From a virus: 44,416 nt of DNA. The position numbers and the translations under genes are program-made. The DNA is taken from positions 1-44,416 of the IMG/VR virus record IMGVR_UViG_3300027247_000008; one strand, written 5' to 3'. Of the stretch, positions 6,201 to 13,286 are shown piece by piece (the stretch's first letter is position 1; the number at the start of each line of letters is the position of its first letter). The notes under the pieces were generated by a model, which worked only from the letters and a program-made list of their open reading frames with translations, was not told the origin of the DNA and ran no database searches.

Positions 6201-8148
6201 AGAAGTTAGGTAGTAGGGTAATGCTTGCGAGAATTAAACCAATAGGAAGTAGTTTTGGAATAGCTTGAATAAAAGCTAAGCCAAGACCTAGGCCGATTAG
6301 AGATAGCGTACCTTTAAAGGCTTCAGGAAACTTATAGGCAAAAGCGCCAATAAAAGTAGCCACCCCAATTAAAACAGCATTATCGAATGCTTTAACTAGT
6401 CCTGTTTGGAATGCTATTTGAATTTTCCCCGGAGTATATTCTTCGTATTGAAGCCCCGGTGCCTCTGTAATAAGTGCAGTATAACCAAAGTAATCTCTAA
6501 CAAATTTTCTAATTCCATCTCCTAGATTTCTAACTACACCCTCATCAAAAGAAAGACCAAAGTTGTTAAGAAATCCTGATGATTTTAACTTGTCGAGTTC
6601 TTTCGAGACCCCCTTAAGAGAGGGCACAAAGTTAAAGTCTAATTCACTAAGATCTGTAAGGTTTGTAATAAGACCTTTACTTGAGTCATTCATGGAGGTA
6701 AGAAGATTACTTAGATCTTCTACAGGTTTAGCTTGAGACAAAGAAGACTTAAGAGCTTCCCACTTATCAATTGCACCTGACTTTAATTTTGAGAAGAACG
6801 TAATAATTGTATCGATTACGCCTTCGATTTTATCTCTTACTTCTTTAAACTTAGCAAGATGAGCTTCATCCCCCACACTACCTGCATTAGTAAAGGTATC
6901 AAGCCAAGATGTATTACCAACAACGCTCATGTATAGATCGTCAAAGAAGCCAGCAATGCTTACAAGAATACTTTGAATCTTATTTGCGATACTTTGTAAG
7001 TTTGTAATAGCTGAAACGAATGAAGAATCGTCAACAATATCTCTGAATCCAGGTGCCTTTGAGTTTGGTCCTAGAACTCCAGAGTCTTTTACAGCTTTTA
7101 GCTCTTTGTTTAGTTTTGAAAGCAGTTTACTAGGGTCAAGTTCAATTGTAGGAATGTTTATTAAAGATGTGATTTCCTCTATTTTTGATTTTAATATTCT
7201 ACCAACTTGAGATACATCAACATTGAAAGCTGATAATAGGATATCAGAAATCCCTAGGAATGCTTTTTCTAGATTACCTGCGAGAATTACTGCCTCTAAT
7301 CTAATACCTGCAATTGTTAACGAGTATTCATCATTAAATCTTGATAAGTAGTCAGTGATATTCTCAATAGTTTTGATTACTCTAGAAGAAAAACCTAGAG
7401 TGCCATCAATCTTTCCTAATGCTTTTGTAAACTGACTATTCAGCGCATAGGATACTGATTTTACAGTCTTTTCAATAAGCTTAAACTCTTGATCGATTAA
7501 GTATCCTTGACCAAGAAGTGCCTGTAAAATTTGTTCTGTAGTGATCTTACCATCTTTGGCTACTTCACGAAGTTTGCCAAGAGGGAGGTCCATCCCATCG
7601 GCAATTGCTTGAGCAAGCCTTGGAGCTTGTTCTAAAACAGAATTAAGTTCTTCACCTCTTAATGTACCAGAAGCAAGACCCTGTCCAAACTGAACAAGGG
7701 CGGCTTGTGCAGAAGCACCAGAAGTACCAGAAATAGTTAGAGTTTTGTTTACAAGCTCAGTTACTCTGTAAAGATCTTGAGCTTGGACTTTGGTTCCTTT
7801 TAGAGCAAGACCAAATCTATTAAAGGTATTCGCAGTTGTGTCCATAGGAACACGGGTATTTCTAGCAATTCTAGAGAGGCGATCCATAGCAATATTTAAT
7901 TGTTCGCCTTCACCAGTAACAAGCTTAATTCTACTTCTCAATTCTCTAGCAGAATCTCCTGCATTAATAAATGCTTTTGAGAGCTTGTTAACAGAATATA
8001 AAACAGAAGCACCTACTGTAATTGCCTTAAATGCAGAAGATACACGGTTAGCTGAAGCTTCAATATTCTTTACCGAGTTTTCTAGTCTTCCTAAATCAGC
8101 CCGTGCTTGTGTACTATCTGACCGTACTTTAATTTTTATACCAGTCAT
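3280..8148 (-). CDS. Tape measure protein
   Basis: This 1622-residue protein sets tail length and, in the family, forms part of the DNA entry channel. The N-terminal 230 residues match the TMP_3-type tape measure domain (GTSGASAQAALVQFGQGLAS, LRGEELNSVLEQAPRLA). The middle (about 570-700 and 800-900) holds hydrophobic, possibly membrane-active segments such as LSLIGLGLGLAFIQAIPKL. Two copies of a GG-x-I ... IPAMLSNGEYVI-type motif (about 1200 and 1565; the second reads VPVMLTPGEYVLPS) are typical of tape measures. A GKGKGKGG linker lies at about 1370. It follows a terminator and is closely followed by an HNH gene. Confidence 0.93.
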   Translation of the reverse strand: MTGIKIKVRSDSTQARADLGRLENSVKNIEASANRVSSAFKAITVGASVLYSVNKLSKAFINAGDSARELRSRIKLVTGEGEQLNIAMDRLSRIARNTRVPMDTTANTFNRFGLALKGTKVQAQDLYRVTELVNKTLTISGTSGASAQAALVQFGQGLASGTLRGEELNSVLEQAPRLAQAIADGMDLPLGKLREVAKDGKITTEQILQALLGQGYLIDQEFKLIEKTVKSVSYALNSQFTKALGKIDGTLGFSSRVIKTIENITDYLSRFNDEYSLTIAGIRLEAVILAGNLEKAFLGISDILLSAFNVDVSQVGRILKSKIEEITSLINIPTIELDPSKLLSKLNKELKAVKDSGVLGPNSKAPGFRDIVDDSSFVSAITNLQSIANKIQSILVSIAGFFDDLYMSVVGNTSWLDTFTNAGSVGDEAHLAKFKEVRDKIEGVIDTIITFFSKLKSGAIDKWEALKSSLSQAKPVEDLSNLLTSMNDSSKGLITNLTDLSELDFNFVPSLKGVSKELDKLKSSGFLNNFGLSFDEGVVRNLGDGIRKFVRDYFGYTALITEAPGLQYEEYTPGKIQIAFQTGLVKAFDNAVLIGVATFIGAFAYKFPEAFKGTLSLIGLGLGLAFIQAIPKLLPIGLILASITLLPNFLDEPEEQAKVKAAAKKITTFLKDSLIGDGEVGAGLLEVLLKTFESVGAGVAEAFGFNLTSSLNAVVGGLILGTAVNRKFVPNLVKILIGDNGDALSKGLQKAFRKGLAAVALSFTGEAIAEGLGFAGVGENIANAIGDTLESALLLSFGKLGNKAKGGLFAIDLAGNVIDAAGYGNDFTDAIGDGVNAAITAGFFTKNPWIALGAGLAVAITSGLSKMFGIELPTTIDDFLALWDRLKDPAVWQGIGDAINTAISSSLSAIDSGVKAVVDTVSRLKETVKLAFGISSAQTYDELTTKPIALTDQGLLNARELQVNKASDVISEKTKELEEAKARYDNFARKLGEDSSATQIAKATLNNIQAELDGAIAARGFLILETARIGRKITQQQIQEERQKEEGKAQVKRQQALLENTRSLAETLSGNNADFEALFNLPAEIKYALEDSDVRANSGRPQDLLRFKTEADYSNAGVTNDLLDLTRQYTLINNAFVAGRIDLKTFREDLEGLGDKLPTVKINSAAKGAGELSAALQTLTVNLIKLRGLSEAPIENYDTKGRAFASGGYISGPGGPTEDKIPAMLSNGEYVIRAASVKKFGTGFLDKLNRGRIGAFANGTGGDPFEPVGMSYSGTITRPNTKPNVEALRELQTANKALDALDKSLNDKLARAAEAGKLDTAATQNYIKEWQSRKAQEEARAESALKSAQTSTGYLGEIAKGKGKGKGGKADPYKLTKDETEFARGQAIGFVDDLKVGFADALKSGDVEEFFKGILDSFTGRIVDTFAEGLINNLMSGLLGKEGDGPLGKLFEGVFSFGKRIGVDTQKQVADGLNSSAGEGASGFSQVISSLFGKDGLFSGLFKSIFGKGGFLSSIFSLFGGGASVGASHAGGVIQKRISGGLINPMIGQAGKDSVPVMLTPGEYVLPSQRSAEIFKNQKNSSQQTVVNLNVTGDISTQTKKEIMRMIPQIASGVNTVNRERT

Positions 8149-8160
8149 ATTAGACCTCCT

Positions 8161-8212
8161 TAATAAAAAAGCCCCAAGACAGTATCTCGATTATGAGATG
8201 CCATCAAGGGGC
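8161..8212 (-). terminator. Nested-stem intrinsic terminator upstream of the tape measure
   Basis: The outer stem pairs GCCCC (8171-8175) with GGGGC (8208-8212). Inside it ATCTC (8184-8188) pairs with GAGAT (8195-8199). On the minus strand the structure is followed by TTTTTTATTA. It lies between the gp10-like gene and the tape measure gene, and the AGGAGG ribosome binding site follows directly, so read-through probably sets tape measure expression. Confidence 0.75.
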
Positions 8213-8217
8213 CAAGA

Positions 8218-8550
8218 CTATTCATCGGGTGTTAAAACACCAACAGTAACTAGAACTTGTTCGATAAAGTAACGAGGAGCTTGTTGACTATGACCATTGT
8301 TCAAGTAAACAATATGCTCAACTTCGTTAACTATTTCACCAGCTAAGTAACCGTCATTTTCTTTATATTTTATATTTTCCCAACCTTCTCTTGCTTCCCC
8401 CGTGTCAACAGGAGTAACCACACGAAGAGTATCGGTTGCATACTCTATTCGCTCATTAATTTCAAGGTTAGCAAGTTGAGCAATCTCTCGCTCAACCCTT
8501 TTAATTTCTTTTTCGAAGTCAACGACATCTAAATTAACTTTCACTGCCAT
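8218..8550 (-). CDS. HK97 gp10-like tail completion protein
   Basis: This 110-residue protein has an N-terminal coiled helix (FEKEIKRVEREIAQLANLE) and the characteristic RVVTPVDTGEAREGW segment at about residues 42-57 of HK97 gp10-type minor tail or tail-completion proteins, followed by a beta region (VEHIVYLNNGHSQQAPRYF). These proteins act at the head-tail joining end. It overlaps the chaperone T frame by 17 bases. The location between chaperone and tape measure is unusual, since it normally lies before the tail terminator. A terminator follows. Confidence 0.75.
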   Translation of the reverse strand: MAVKVNLDVVDFEKEIKRVEREIAQLANLEINERIEYATDTLRVVTPVDTGEAREGWENIKYKENDGYLAGEIVNEVEHIVYLNNGHSQQAPRYFIEQVLVTVGVLTPDE

Positions 8551-8887
8551 TTAGCCACCCCAATACTGATAGTGAATCACCAGATTTAGCCTTAAGCATC
8601 TTCTCTAACATAATACCTTTTGGTAATGCTTGATCAGGCTTCTTAGAGTTTTCTTCTGCTGCTTTTAGCAATCTGATAGATGTAAATACGTTCTCAAGTG
8701 GTTCCTTTAGCCCCATAGACTGAGCAATAACACCTGCTCGGTAGTCGTCTCTCCAACCATAAGGTTGTTGTTCAAAGAAAGTAATCCACTTTAAAAACTC
8801 GGTATATGGCATTTCATCTAATAGCTTGTATACTGGAATGCCTAAAAAGAAAGCAATTTGGTATATCGTTTCTTCTTCTCTTGTTAG
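8534..8887 (-). CDS. Tail assembly chaperone T domain (frameshift product)
   Basis: This frame is entered by a -1 ribosomal frameshift at 8887-8893. Its first residues after the shift read LTREEETIYQIAFFLGIPVY, followed by MPYTEFLKWITFFEQQPYGWRDDYR, the pattern of lambda gpT-like chaperones. The frame runs open from the slippery site although it has no start codon with a good ribosome binding site there. The fused G-T protein (9192 to 8534) would be 219 residues. G and GT proteins in the family coat the tape measure and recruit tail-tube protein. Confidence 0.85.
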   Translation of the reverse strand, partial: LTREEETIYQIAFFLGIPVYKLLDEMPYTEFLKWITFFEQQPYGWRDDYRAGVIAQSMGLKEPLENVFTSIRLLKAAEENSKKPDQALPKGIMLEKMLKAKSGDSLSVLGWLNGSES

Positions 8888-9192
8888 TTTCCCTCGTTCT
8901 TTTCACCAAGGCCAGAGAATTCCATAATTGCTTCCGAGAGCTTAGATAGTTCATCTAGAGGAAAAGTATCAAAGTCTGCGTCTGTTAGTTCTTCTGCATC
9001 TTTTACGGCAATACGGATTACTTTACGTAGTAGTGCCATTTGTGCTGTTTCTGTTTCAGATTTTGCAGACTTCTTGACTGTGTTCTGAATTTCCATCACT
9101 TCAGCAACAGATAGCTTTTTAATCTCTACTGAATCACCCATAAAATCTACTGACTTTGTGATGCTTTTGCCAACTAGTTTCTTCATGCTCAT
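8884..9192 (-). CDS. Tail assembly chaperone G
   Basis: This 102-residue, mostly helical acidic protein begins MSMKKLVGKSITKSVDFMGD and ends GLGEKNEGN. It occupies the position of lambda gpG, just downstream of the tail-tube gene and upstream of the tape measure. Its last codons contain the slippery heptamer GGGAAAC immediately before TAA, so a fraction of ribosomes would make the longer GT form. AAGGAATATATT precedes the ATG. The assignment rests on synteny, the frameshift site and the T domain that follows. Confidence 0.85.
   Translation of the reverse strand: MSMKKLVGKSITKSVDFMGDSVEIKKLSVAEVMEIQNTVKKSAKSETETAQMALLRKVIRIAVKDAEELTDADFDTFPLDELSKLSEAIMEFSGLGEKNEGN
8887..8893 (-). other. Programmed -1 frameshift site GGGAAAC
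   Basis: The minus strand reads GAG GGA AAC TAA in the G frame. The heptamer G GGA AAC fits X XXY YYZ exactly and touches the stop codon. After a -1 slip the next codon is CTA and the T frame stays open to 8534. This is the same logic as lambda G/GT, though with a different heptamer. Confidence 0.85.
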
Positions 9193-9206
9193 AATATATT
9201 CCTTAC

Positions 9207-9446
9207 TTATTTAATACGGTCTTTTTCTTCAAAGATCTCTGGGTTGTTTACTTGAAAGTCATCAAGCATTTTGCGTACAGTGTGGAGAACAGAAAGGGTT
9301 TCCATGATCTCTTTCCCTGTTTGTGAATCGTTATCAAAATCTTGAAAACGTTCAAATGACTTTCCAATACTAATATCTACACTACGCTTCATATGCTTGA
9401 ATGTAGTTCGCATAACGAATGCTTTGCTAAATGGTTTATCTATCAT
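9207..9446 (-). CDS. Hypothetical protein between tail tube and chaperones
   Basis: This 79-residue, helical, charged protein begins MIDKPFSKAFVMRTTFKHM. An alternative start is M12. No known family. It sits between the tail-tube protein and chaperone G and is the first gene after promoter candidate B and its 5' hairpin. Its position suggests a minor tail or chaperone-related role, inferred from synteny only. Confidence 0.6.
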   Translation of the reverse strand: MIDKPFSKAFVMRTTFKHMKRSVDISIGKSFERFQDFDNDSQTGKEIMETLSVLHTVRKMLDDFQVNNPEIFEEKDRIK

Positions 9447-9467
9447 ATGTAATACTTTCTAAGGATA

Positions 9468-9491
9468 GAGAAGGGGATCTCTCCCCCTCTC
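9468..9491 (-). other. 5' leader hairpin after promoter B
   Basis: GAGA-A-GGGG (9468-9476) pairs with CCCC-C-TCTC (9483-9491) with one mismatch and a 6-base loop. If promoter B initiates at 9494, this stem begins at about +4 of the transcript, like the 5' stem-loops of T7-type phage mRNAs. It could equally terminate transcription coming from the tail-tube gene, but no T-tract follows. Confidence 0.5.
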
Positions 9492-9511
9492 TTCTTTAAC
9501 GTCAGCTATTA
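9492..9511 (-). promoter_or_regulatory. Phage-type promoter candidate, copy B
   Basis: The minus strand reads TAATAGCTGACGTTAAAGAA, one mismatch from copies A and F. It overlaps the tail-tube stop codon. The predicted start is G9494, and the transcript would carry chaperones, gp10-like protein and tape measure. Confidence 0.6.
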
Positions 9512-10039
9512 GGGTGCAGCAGTTGTGAATGGACCGAAGAAGTCTGACTGAGCAGAAAGAGTAACGGTCGCAGTGGTTGCATCTGTTAGCTGTGGGTTAA
9601 CAAGAATAGCTTCAACTTTACCGTTGAAGAAGAATTCAGTGTTTTCAGCAGCAATAGTTGCAGCGCAAGACTGTGCTAGTGTTAGTGGAGCAGCTGCCAT
9701 CATAAAGCGGAAAGCGACCTGCTTACCGATGAGAGCGTGAATTGCCTGCATGTCTGCAGCAACGTAGTTCACAGTAATTTCGAGTGAAGGCGCATCTGCC
9801 TGACCCTGAATCTGTGAAGAAGTTGCTTGGCCGTAAACAGGAACGTTTACGATGTTTGCAGGAGTACCAACTGAAGGGAATTCACGAACTGAAGGCATAC
9901 GTACAACACCAGTGGTTGAACCAGCGTTAAATACAGTTGCCCACTCGTTTAGCTCGTCAAAAGCTGCAGTGTCAGTTGCACCAGTGTAAATGTCTAGGTA
10001 GGAATAGACACCTGCCTGAAGGCTTGAAATATGTGCCAT
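9509..10039 (-). CDS. Major tail (tube) protein
   Basis: This 176-residue, beta-rich, Ala/Thr-rich protein begins MAHISSLQAGVYSYLDIYTG. Low charge, many small residues and a position after the tail terminator and before chaperones G/GT match a siphovirus tail-tube subunit (compare lambda gpV and HK97-type tube proteins). It polymerises into the tail tube around the tape measure. The stop codon is embedded in promoter candidate B. The function call comes from synteny and composition rather than a strong motif. Confidence 0.82.
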   Translation of the reverse strand: MAHISSLQAGVYSYLDIYTGATDTAAFDELNEWATVFNAGSTTGVVRMPSVREFPSVGTPANIVNVPVYGQATSSQIQGQADAPSLEITVNYVAADMQAIHALIGKQVAFRFMMAAAPLTLAQSCAATIAAENTEFFFNGKVEAILVNPQLTDATTATVTLSAQSDFFGPFTTAAP

Positions 10040-10042
10040 TTG

Positions 10043-10432
10043 TTATTCTCCATATAGTTTAAATGGTATGATATATTTGTATCTTGATAGAGACCGATTA
10101 ACCGGATCTTGCCCATCATAATTGAGGTAAGAAACCCCAAGCTCTGTTTTATTTGTAAGAATCTTGTTTTCAAGAACTTGATTCAATGCATCTGCAATTT
10201 GAAACGCCCTATTTTGGCCTTTTCCTGCTTCTACAAAAATATCGATAATTACGATACCACTGATATGTTTATTTCTATCATTATTATATACATCAGCGTT
10301 AGAAGGAAGTACAGTGTATCTACAAAACTCAGAATCATTAGCAATATTGCCCTGATAGTCTGAAGGGTACATAACTGATGTTGAAAAGGTTGCTAGTCTA
10401 AGCTCAATATCACGAAGTGCGGTTGTAAACAT
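10043..10432 (-). CDS. Tail terminator protein
   Basis: This 129-residue protein begins MFTTALRDIELRLATF. It has the helix-then-beta layout of the gpU / HK97 gp10-neighbour tail terminators (ISGIVIIDIFVEAGKGQNRAFQIADALNQVLE) and ends with a beta hairpin (RYKYIIPFKLYGE). It would cap the tail tube and join it to the head connector. It lies between the head-closure protein and tail-tube protein, the canonical place. GGAGGTATAA precedes the ATG. Confidence 0.75.
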   Translation of the reverse strand: MFTTALRDIELRLATFSTSVMYPSDYQGNIANDSEFCRYTVLPSNADVYNNDRNKHISGIVIIDIFVEAGKGQNRAFQIADALNQVLENKILTNKTELGVSYLNYDGQDPVNRSLSRYKYIIPFKLYGE

Positions 10433-10771
10433 TTATACCTCCCGTGACAATGAAATAGTGATAACGAAGCCGTTATCGTCAAAGCCATTAATTTTATACT
10501 GTAGTGAGTTTACCAGCAAATACTTATAAACTGATAGATCTACCCCAGATTTAATAATGGCGGAATAGGTTGTTGTAGAGTCATCCTGTTTTGATGATTC
10601 TGTTAGGATAACTTTTAGGTTTAAAGTCTTTGCTTGAGTGCTTACAACTTCGCCAAGCGTTAAGTCGTAACCTGTTACTTTTTCCCCTAGAAGTTTTCCG
10701 GAAAGTTTCAAATCTCCAGCTGCATTAAACGCCTTATCTACTGCTGCCTGCAGTTTGCGCTTTAATGACAT
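10433..10771 (-). CDS. Head-closure / neck protein
   Basis: The chosen start is the ATG at 10771 (MSLKRKLQAAVDKAF), which overlaps the upstream stop as TAATG and has GGAGGG upstream. A GTG five codons earlier is less likely. The protein of 112 residues has an N-terminal helix and a beta domain (LNLKVILTESS ... ITISLSREV), like small neck or head-closure proteins. Assignment is by order: adaptor, this gene, tail terminator, tube. No diagnostic motif is visible. Confidence 0.65.
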   Translation of the reverse strand: MSLKRKLQAAVDKAFNAAGDLKLSGKLLGEKVTGYDLTLGEVVSTQAKTLNLKVILTESSKQDDSTTTYSAIIKSGVDLSVYKYLLVNSLQYKINGFDDNGFVITISLSREV

Positions 10772-11277
10772 TAGTTGGCCCTCCACCAGCCTGCACCAAG
10801 CCCACTAGCACCAACCTTGATTAGTGGCTTAATAAGCTTCATGACAATAGATGGCTTCATCGGAACTCTTGTAACATCATTATTAGAGTCTGAAATACTA
10901 ATGTTGCCAATAGAAATCGACTCAAAGGTCTGAGTAGTTCCAGCTAAAAGATCTTCATTATTAACAAGATGTAATGCTTGCTCGTAAATAGCAGTCTTAA
11001 GCCTCTCTGGAATTTCGGTAACAGAGAAGGAAATCTCTTGACCTAATCTTTGATCGTAGTAGATTGCATATTTACGAGGCCAAGCCAGAGCCTGAGAAGG
11101 GCTAACAGCAGAGCCAATCCAAGCATTGTCATCTACAAGCTGAGTTGCAGTAACTAATGCTTGTTCTTTAACCTCATCTGAAGCGTCAAACCAAGCGGCA
11201 CTATCAATACGAGTTTCAAAGTATGAATCAGCATTATCTACTGTTACATAACTATTTGTGTTTAGTTCTAGTGCCAT
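10771..11277 (-). CDS. Head-tail adaptor (DnaT-like family)
   Basis: This 168-residue protein begins MALELNTNSYVTVDNADSYF and contains WFDASDEVKEQALVTATQLVD and ALAWPRKYA. These are hallmarks of the head-tail connector family often labelled 'DnaT-like ssDNA-binding protein' in phage annotation. The helical bundle fits the adaptor that docks below the portal. It follows the major capsid gene. The C-terminal glycine/tryptophan tail (GASGLGAGWWRAN) is frequent in the family. The DnaT label reflects fold similarity and does not imply a replication role here. Confidence 0.8.
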   Translation of the reverse strand: MALELNTNSYVTVDNADSYFETRIDSAAWFDASDEVKEQALVTATQLVDDNAWIGSAVSPSQALAWPRKYAIYYDQRLGQEISFSVTEIPERLKTAIYEQALHLVNNEDLLAGTTQTFESISIGNISISDSNNDVTRVPMKPSIVMKLIKPLIKVGASGLGAGWWRAN

Positions 11278-11293
11278 TAGCCCCTCCTAATAA

Positions 11294-12412
11294 TTATGAG
11301 TGGAAGACTGGGAGAATACCTAGGTTTAGGTAGTCCATCTTACGAGTCCAAGAAGCAGCCGCAGCGTAGTTAGCATTGGTTGCGAAAGCGTTAGTAGCGC
11401 CCGCCCAGTCATAACCTTGTGGGTGCATGATGAAGCCATAACGATACCAGATGTTGGTTGAGCCACCACCAGTGTAGGAAGCAGGGTCACGGTCAACTTC
11501 AACAGGAGTTGGAACCATAACGCCAGCAGCAGCGACTGAAGAAGGCTTGATGATGAATGAGCACTTGGTTGATTGTGCGTTTAGGTCGCCAGTAGCAGCA
11601 CCAGAGAGCATCTGGTTTGCACGGGTCATGACTAGACGGAACTTACCACCGAAGATGGTGTCAAACTCAAGGTTACCATCCTGAACTTTAGTCTGGTCAA
11701 CGAGGTTAGCAGCACGCATCTCAGCCATAACTTCGGGTGAAGTTACTAGATACATGTAAGCAGGCTCATAGTCTTTGAAGCCCATGCCGATAGCCCGGAA
11801 TAGACGCTCACCACGAGCAGCACCGATAGCGGTAGAGTCGAAGAGGCGACGTGCGTCGGAAGAACCAGTAGCAGCAGCACCGAAAGCACCAGCAGCATTT
11901 ACATCTACGAAGAAACCAGTTGCAGAAGCATCTGCATCAGTATCAAAGTCAACGATACCACCGTTACCTGAACCACCTGCATCGCCGAGAGCAACTTCAG
12001 AAGCAGAAACACCCTTTAGGACGGCCATAAGTGCATTGCCTTCATCTTCGCCACGAACCTGAGCAAAGTCACGAGCAATCTTAGCAAGACCATCTTGCTT
12101 GGTTACGACTTCCTGAAGGTTTACTTGCTGCGCACCAAAGGTACGAACAGTCTTGACATAGTTTGCAATGTCAGTGGTGATGTCGGTGTATGAACCAGCA
12201 GCAGCGTTGCTTAGTGAAGGAACGTTGATGTTAGCTGATAGGGGCTTGTACCAACGGAATTGACCAATGAATGATTCACCATCTGCGGTAATATCGCTAC
12301 GCTGACCAACGATACCAGTTGAGTTTAGTTTACGCTCAGTGGTGTAGGCTTCGTCTGCATAGGCAGAAATTGCGAGTGCTACTGACTGAAAATCTGTGTT
12401 TGTAATAGCCAT
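11294..12412 (-). CDS. Major capsid protein
   Basis: This 372-residue protein begins MAITNTDFQSVALAISAYAD. Typical features are an N-arm, an alanine/glycine-rich central part (about 140-190), a spine-type segment (MYLVTSPEVMAEMRAANLVDQ) and IFGGKFRLVMTRANQM. It lies between scaffold and adaptor. Together these support an HK97-fold capsid protein. No adjacent protease gene is seen, and the scaffold is separate, so maturation may not need a phage protease. Strong codon bias toward GCA/GCG alanines compared with neighbours is consistent with high expression. Confidence 0.88.
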   Translation of the reverse strand: MAITNTDFQSVALAISAYADEAYTTERKLNSTGIVGQRSDITADGESFIGQFRWYKPLSANINVPSLSNAAAGSYTDITTDIANYVKTVRTFGAQQVNLQEVVTKQDGLAKIARDFAQVRGEDEGNALMAVLKGVSASEVALGDAGGSGNGGIVDFDTDADASATGFFVDVNAAGAFGAAATGSSDARRLFDSTAIGAARGERLFRAIGMGFKDYEPAYMYLVTSPEVMAEMRAANLVDQTKVQDGNLEFDTIFGGKFRLVMTRANQMLSGAATGDLNAQSTKCSFIIKPSSVAAAGVMVPTPVEVDRDPASYTGGGSTNIWYRYGFIMHPQGYDWAGATNAFATNANYAAAASWTRKMDYLNLGILPVFHS

Positions 12413-12436
12413 TTTATTTAATCCTATTATTTATAG

Positions 12437-13180
12437 TTAATATTTAAAGTTACCTAACTGACCTTTCTTAGCCAGATCTAGTACTTCTGTTGTTGACATC
12501 TCAAGAATTGATTTCTTAGGTGTTGTATTTGGGACGCCAGCAGAAGTGTTAGTACCTGCGCCAGTATTAGCTTTAATACGGAACAGGAAGGAGTTATCTT
12601 CGTTTTTAGCGTAGGACTCAATAAAGTCTTTAATTGAAGAACCTGTTTTGTGGACCCATTGACCCTGATCGTTTTGGATTAGGTCATCTACGATTTCTCG
12701 GCGAGCCATCTCTCGGGATTTCTCATTACGGAACTCAAGACCAGCAAGAGCATCATTTACAACGCTATCACGGCGTAGTGAAGTGATATCTTGTTCATAT
12801 AGAGATAGCTTAGCTTTCGCCTCCGCTAATTCCATTTCGAGAGCTTCTTGAATCTTCCCTTCTTCTTTCATGCGAGCAATGTCGGCGTCTTTCTTTGACT
12901 TTTCCATTTCCGCTTTAAGTTTGAAGGCTTCATCACGCTCCTTGGCCATACGGTCCATATTAGCTTTCATCTTAGCTAGTCGTTCTTCGACAATAGCTTC
13001 GATATCATCTTTCTTATCGCTAGTATTATTAGTATCGTCACCTTTTTCTGCCTTTGCTAGCTCTTGTTTAAGAGCATCAACTTCAGCCTTTGCAGCAGCA
13101 TAAGACTCATCGTCCTCCTCCATTGCAGCAAGATTACGTTCTTTTTCAGCGATATTTGCTTTTAATTCTTCAATACTCAT
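12437..13180 (-). CDS. Capsid scaffolding protein
   Basis: The chosen start is MSIEELKANIAEK at 13180, with AAAGGATTATCA upstream; a longer frame to 13228 lacks a site. The 247 residues are dominated by a long charged coiled coil (about 5-140: KERNLAAMEEDDESY, EAFKLKAEMEKSKKDADIARM), then a less charged C-terminus ending STTEVLDLAKKGQLGNFKY. A coiled-coil protein directly upstream of the major capsid gene with a basic capsid-binding tail is the usual phage scaffold. It would guide procapsid assembly and then exit. Confidence 0.85.
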   Translation of the reverse strand: MSIEELKANIAEKERNLAAMEEDDESYAAAKAEVDALKQELAKAEKGDDTNNTSDKKDDIEAIVEERLAKMKANMDRMAKERDEAFKLKAEMEKSKKDADIARMKEEGKIQEALEMELAEAKAKLSLYEQDITSLRRDSVVNDALAGLEFRNEKSREMARREIVDDLIQNDQGQWVHKTGSSIKDFIESYAKNEDNSFLFRIKANTGAGTNTSAGVPNTTPKKSILEMSTTEVLDLAKKGQLGNFKY

Positions 13181-13286
13181 TGATAATCCTTTCCAGTCAC
13201 AGACTGAGTTTAATATGATTAGAGTCACAGACCCCGTTAAAATAGAAGTTATAGGCTATTACAAATAAACTATAACTGTAAATAGA

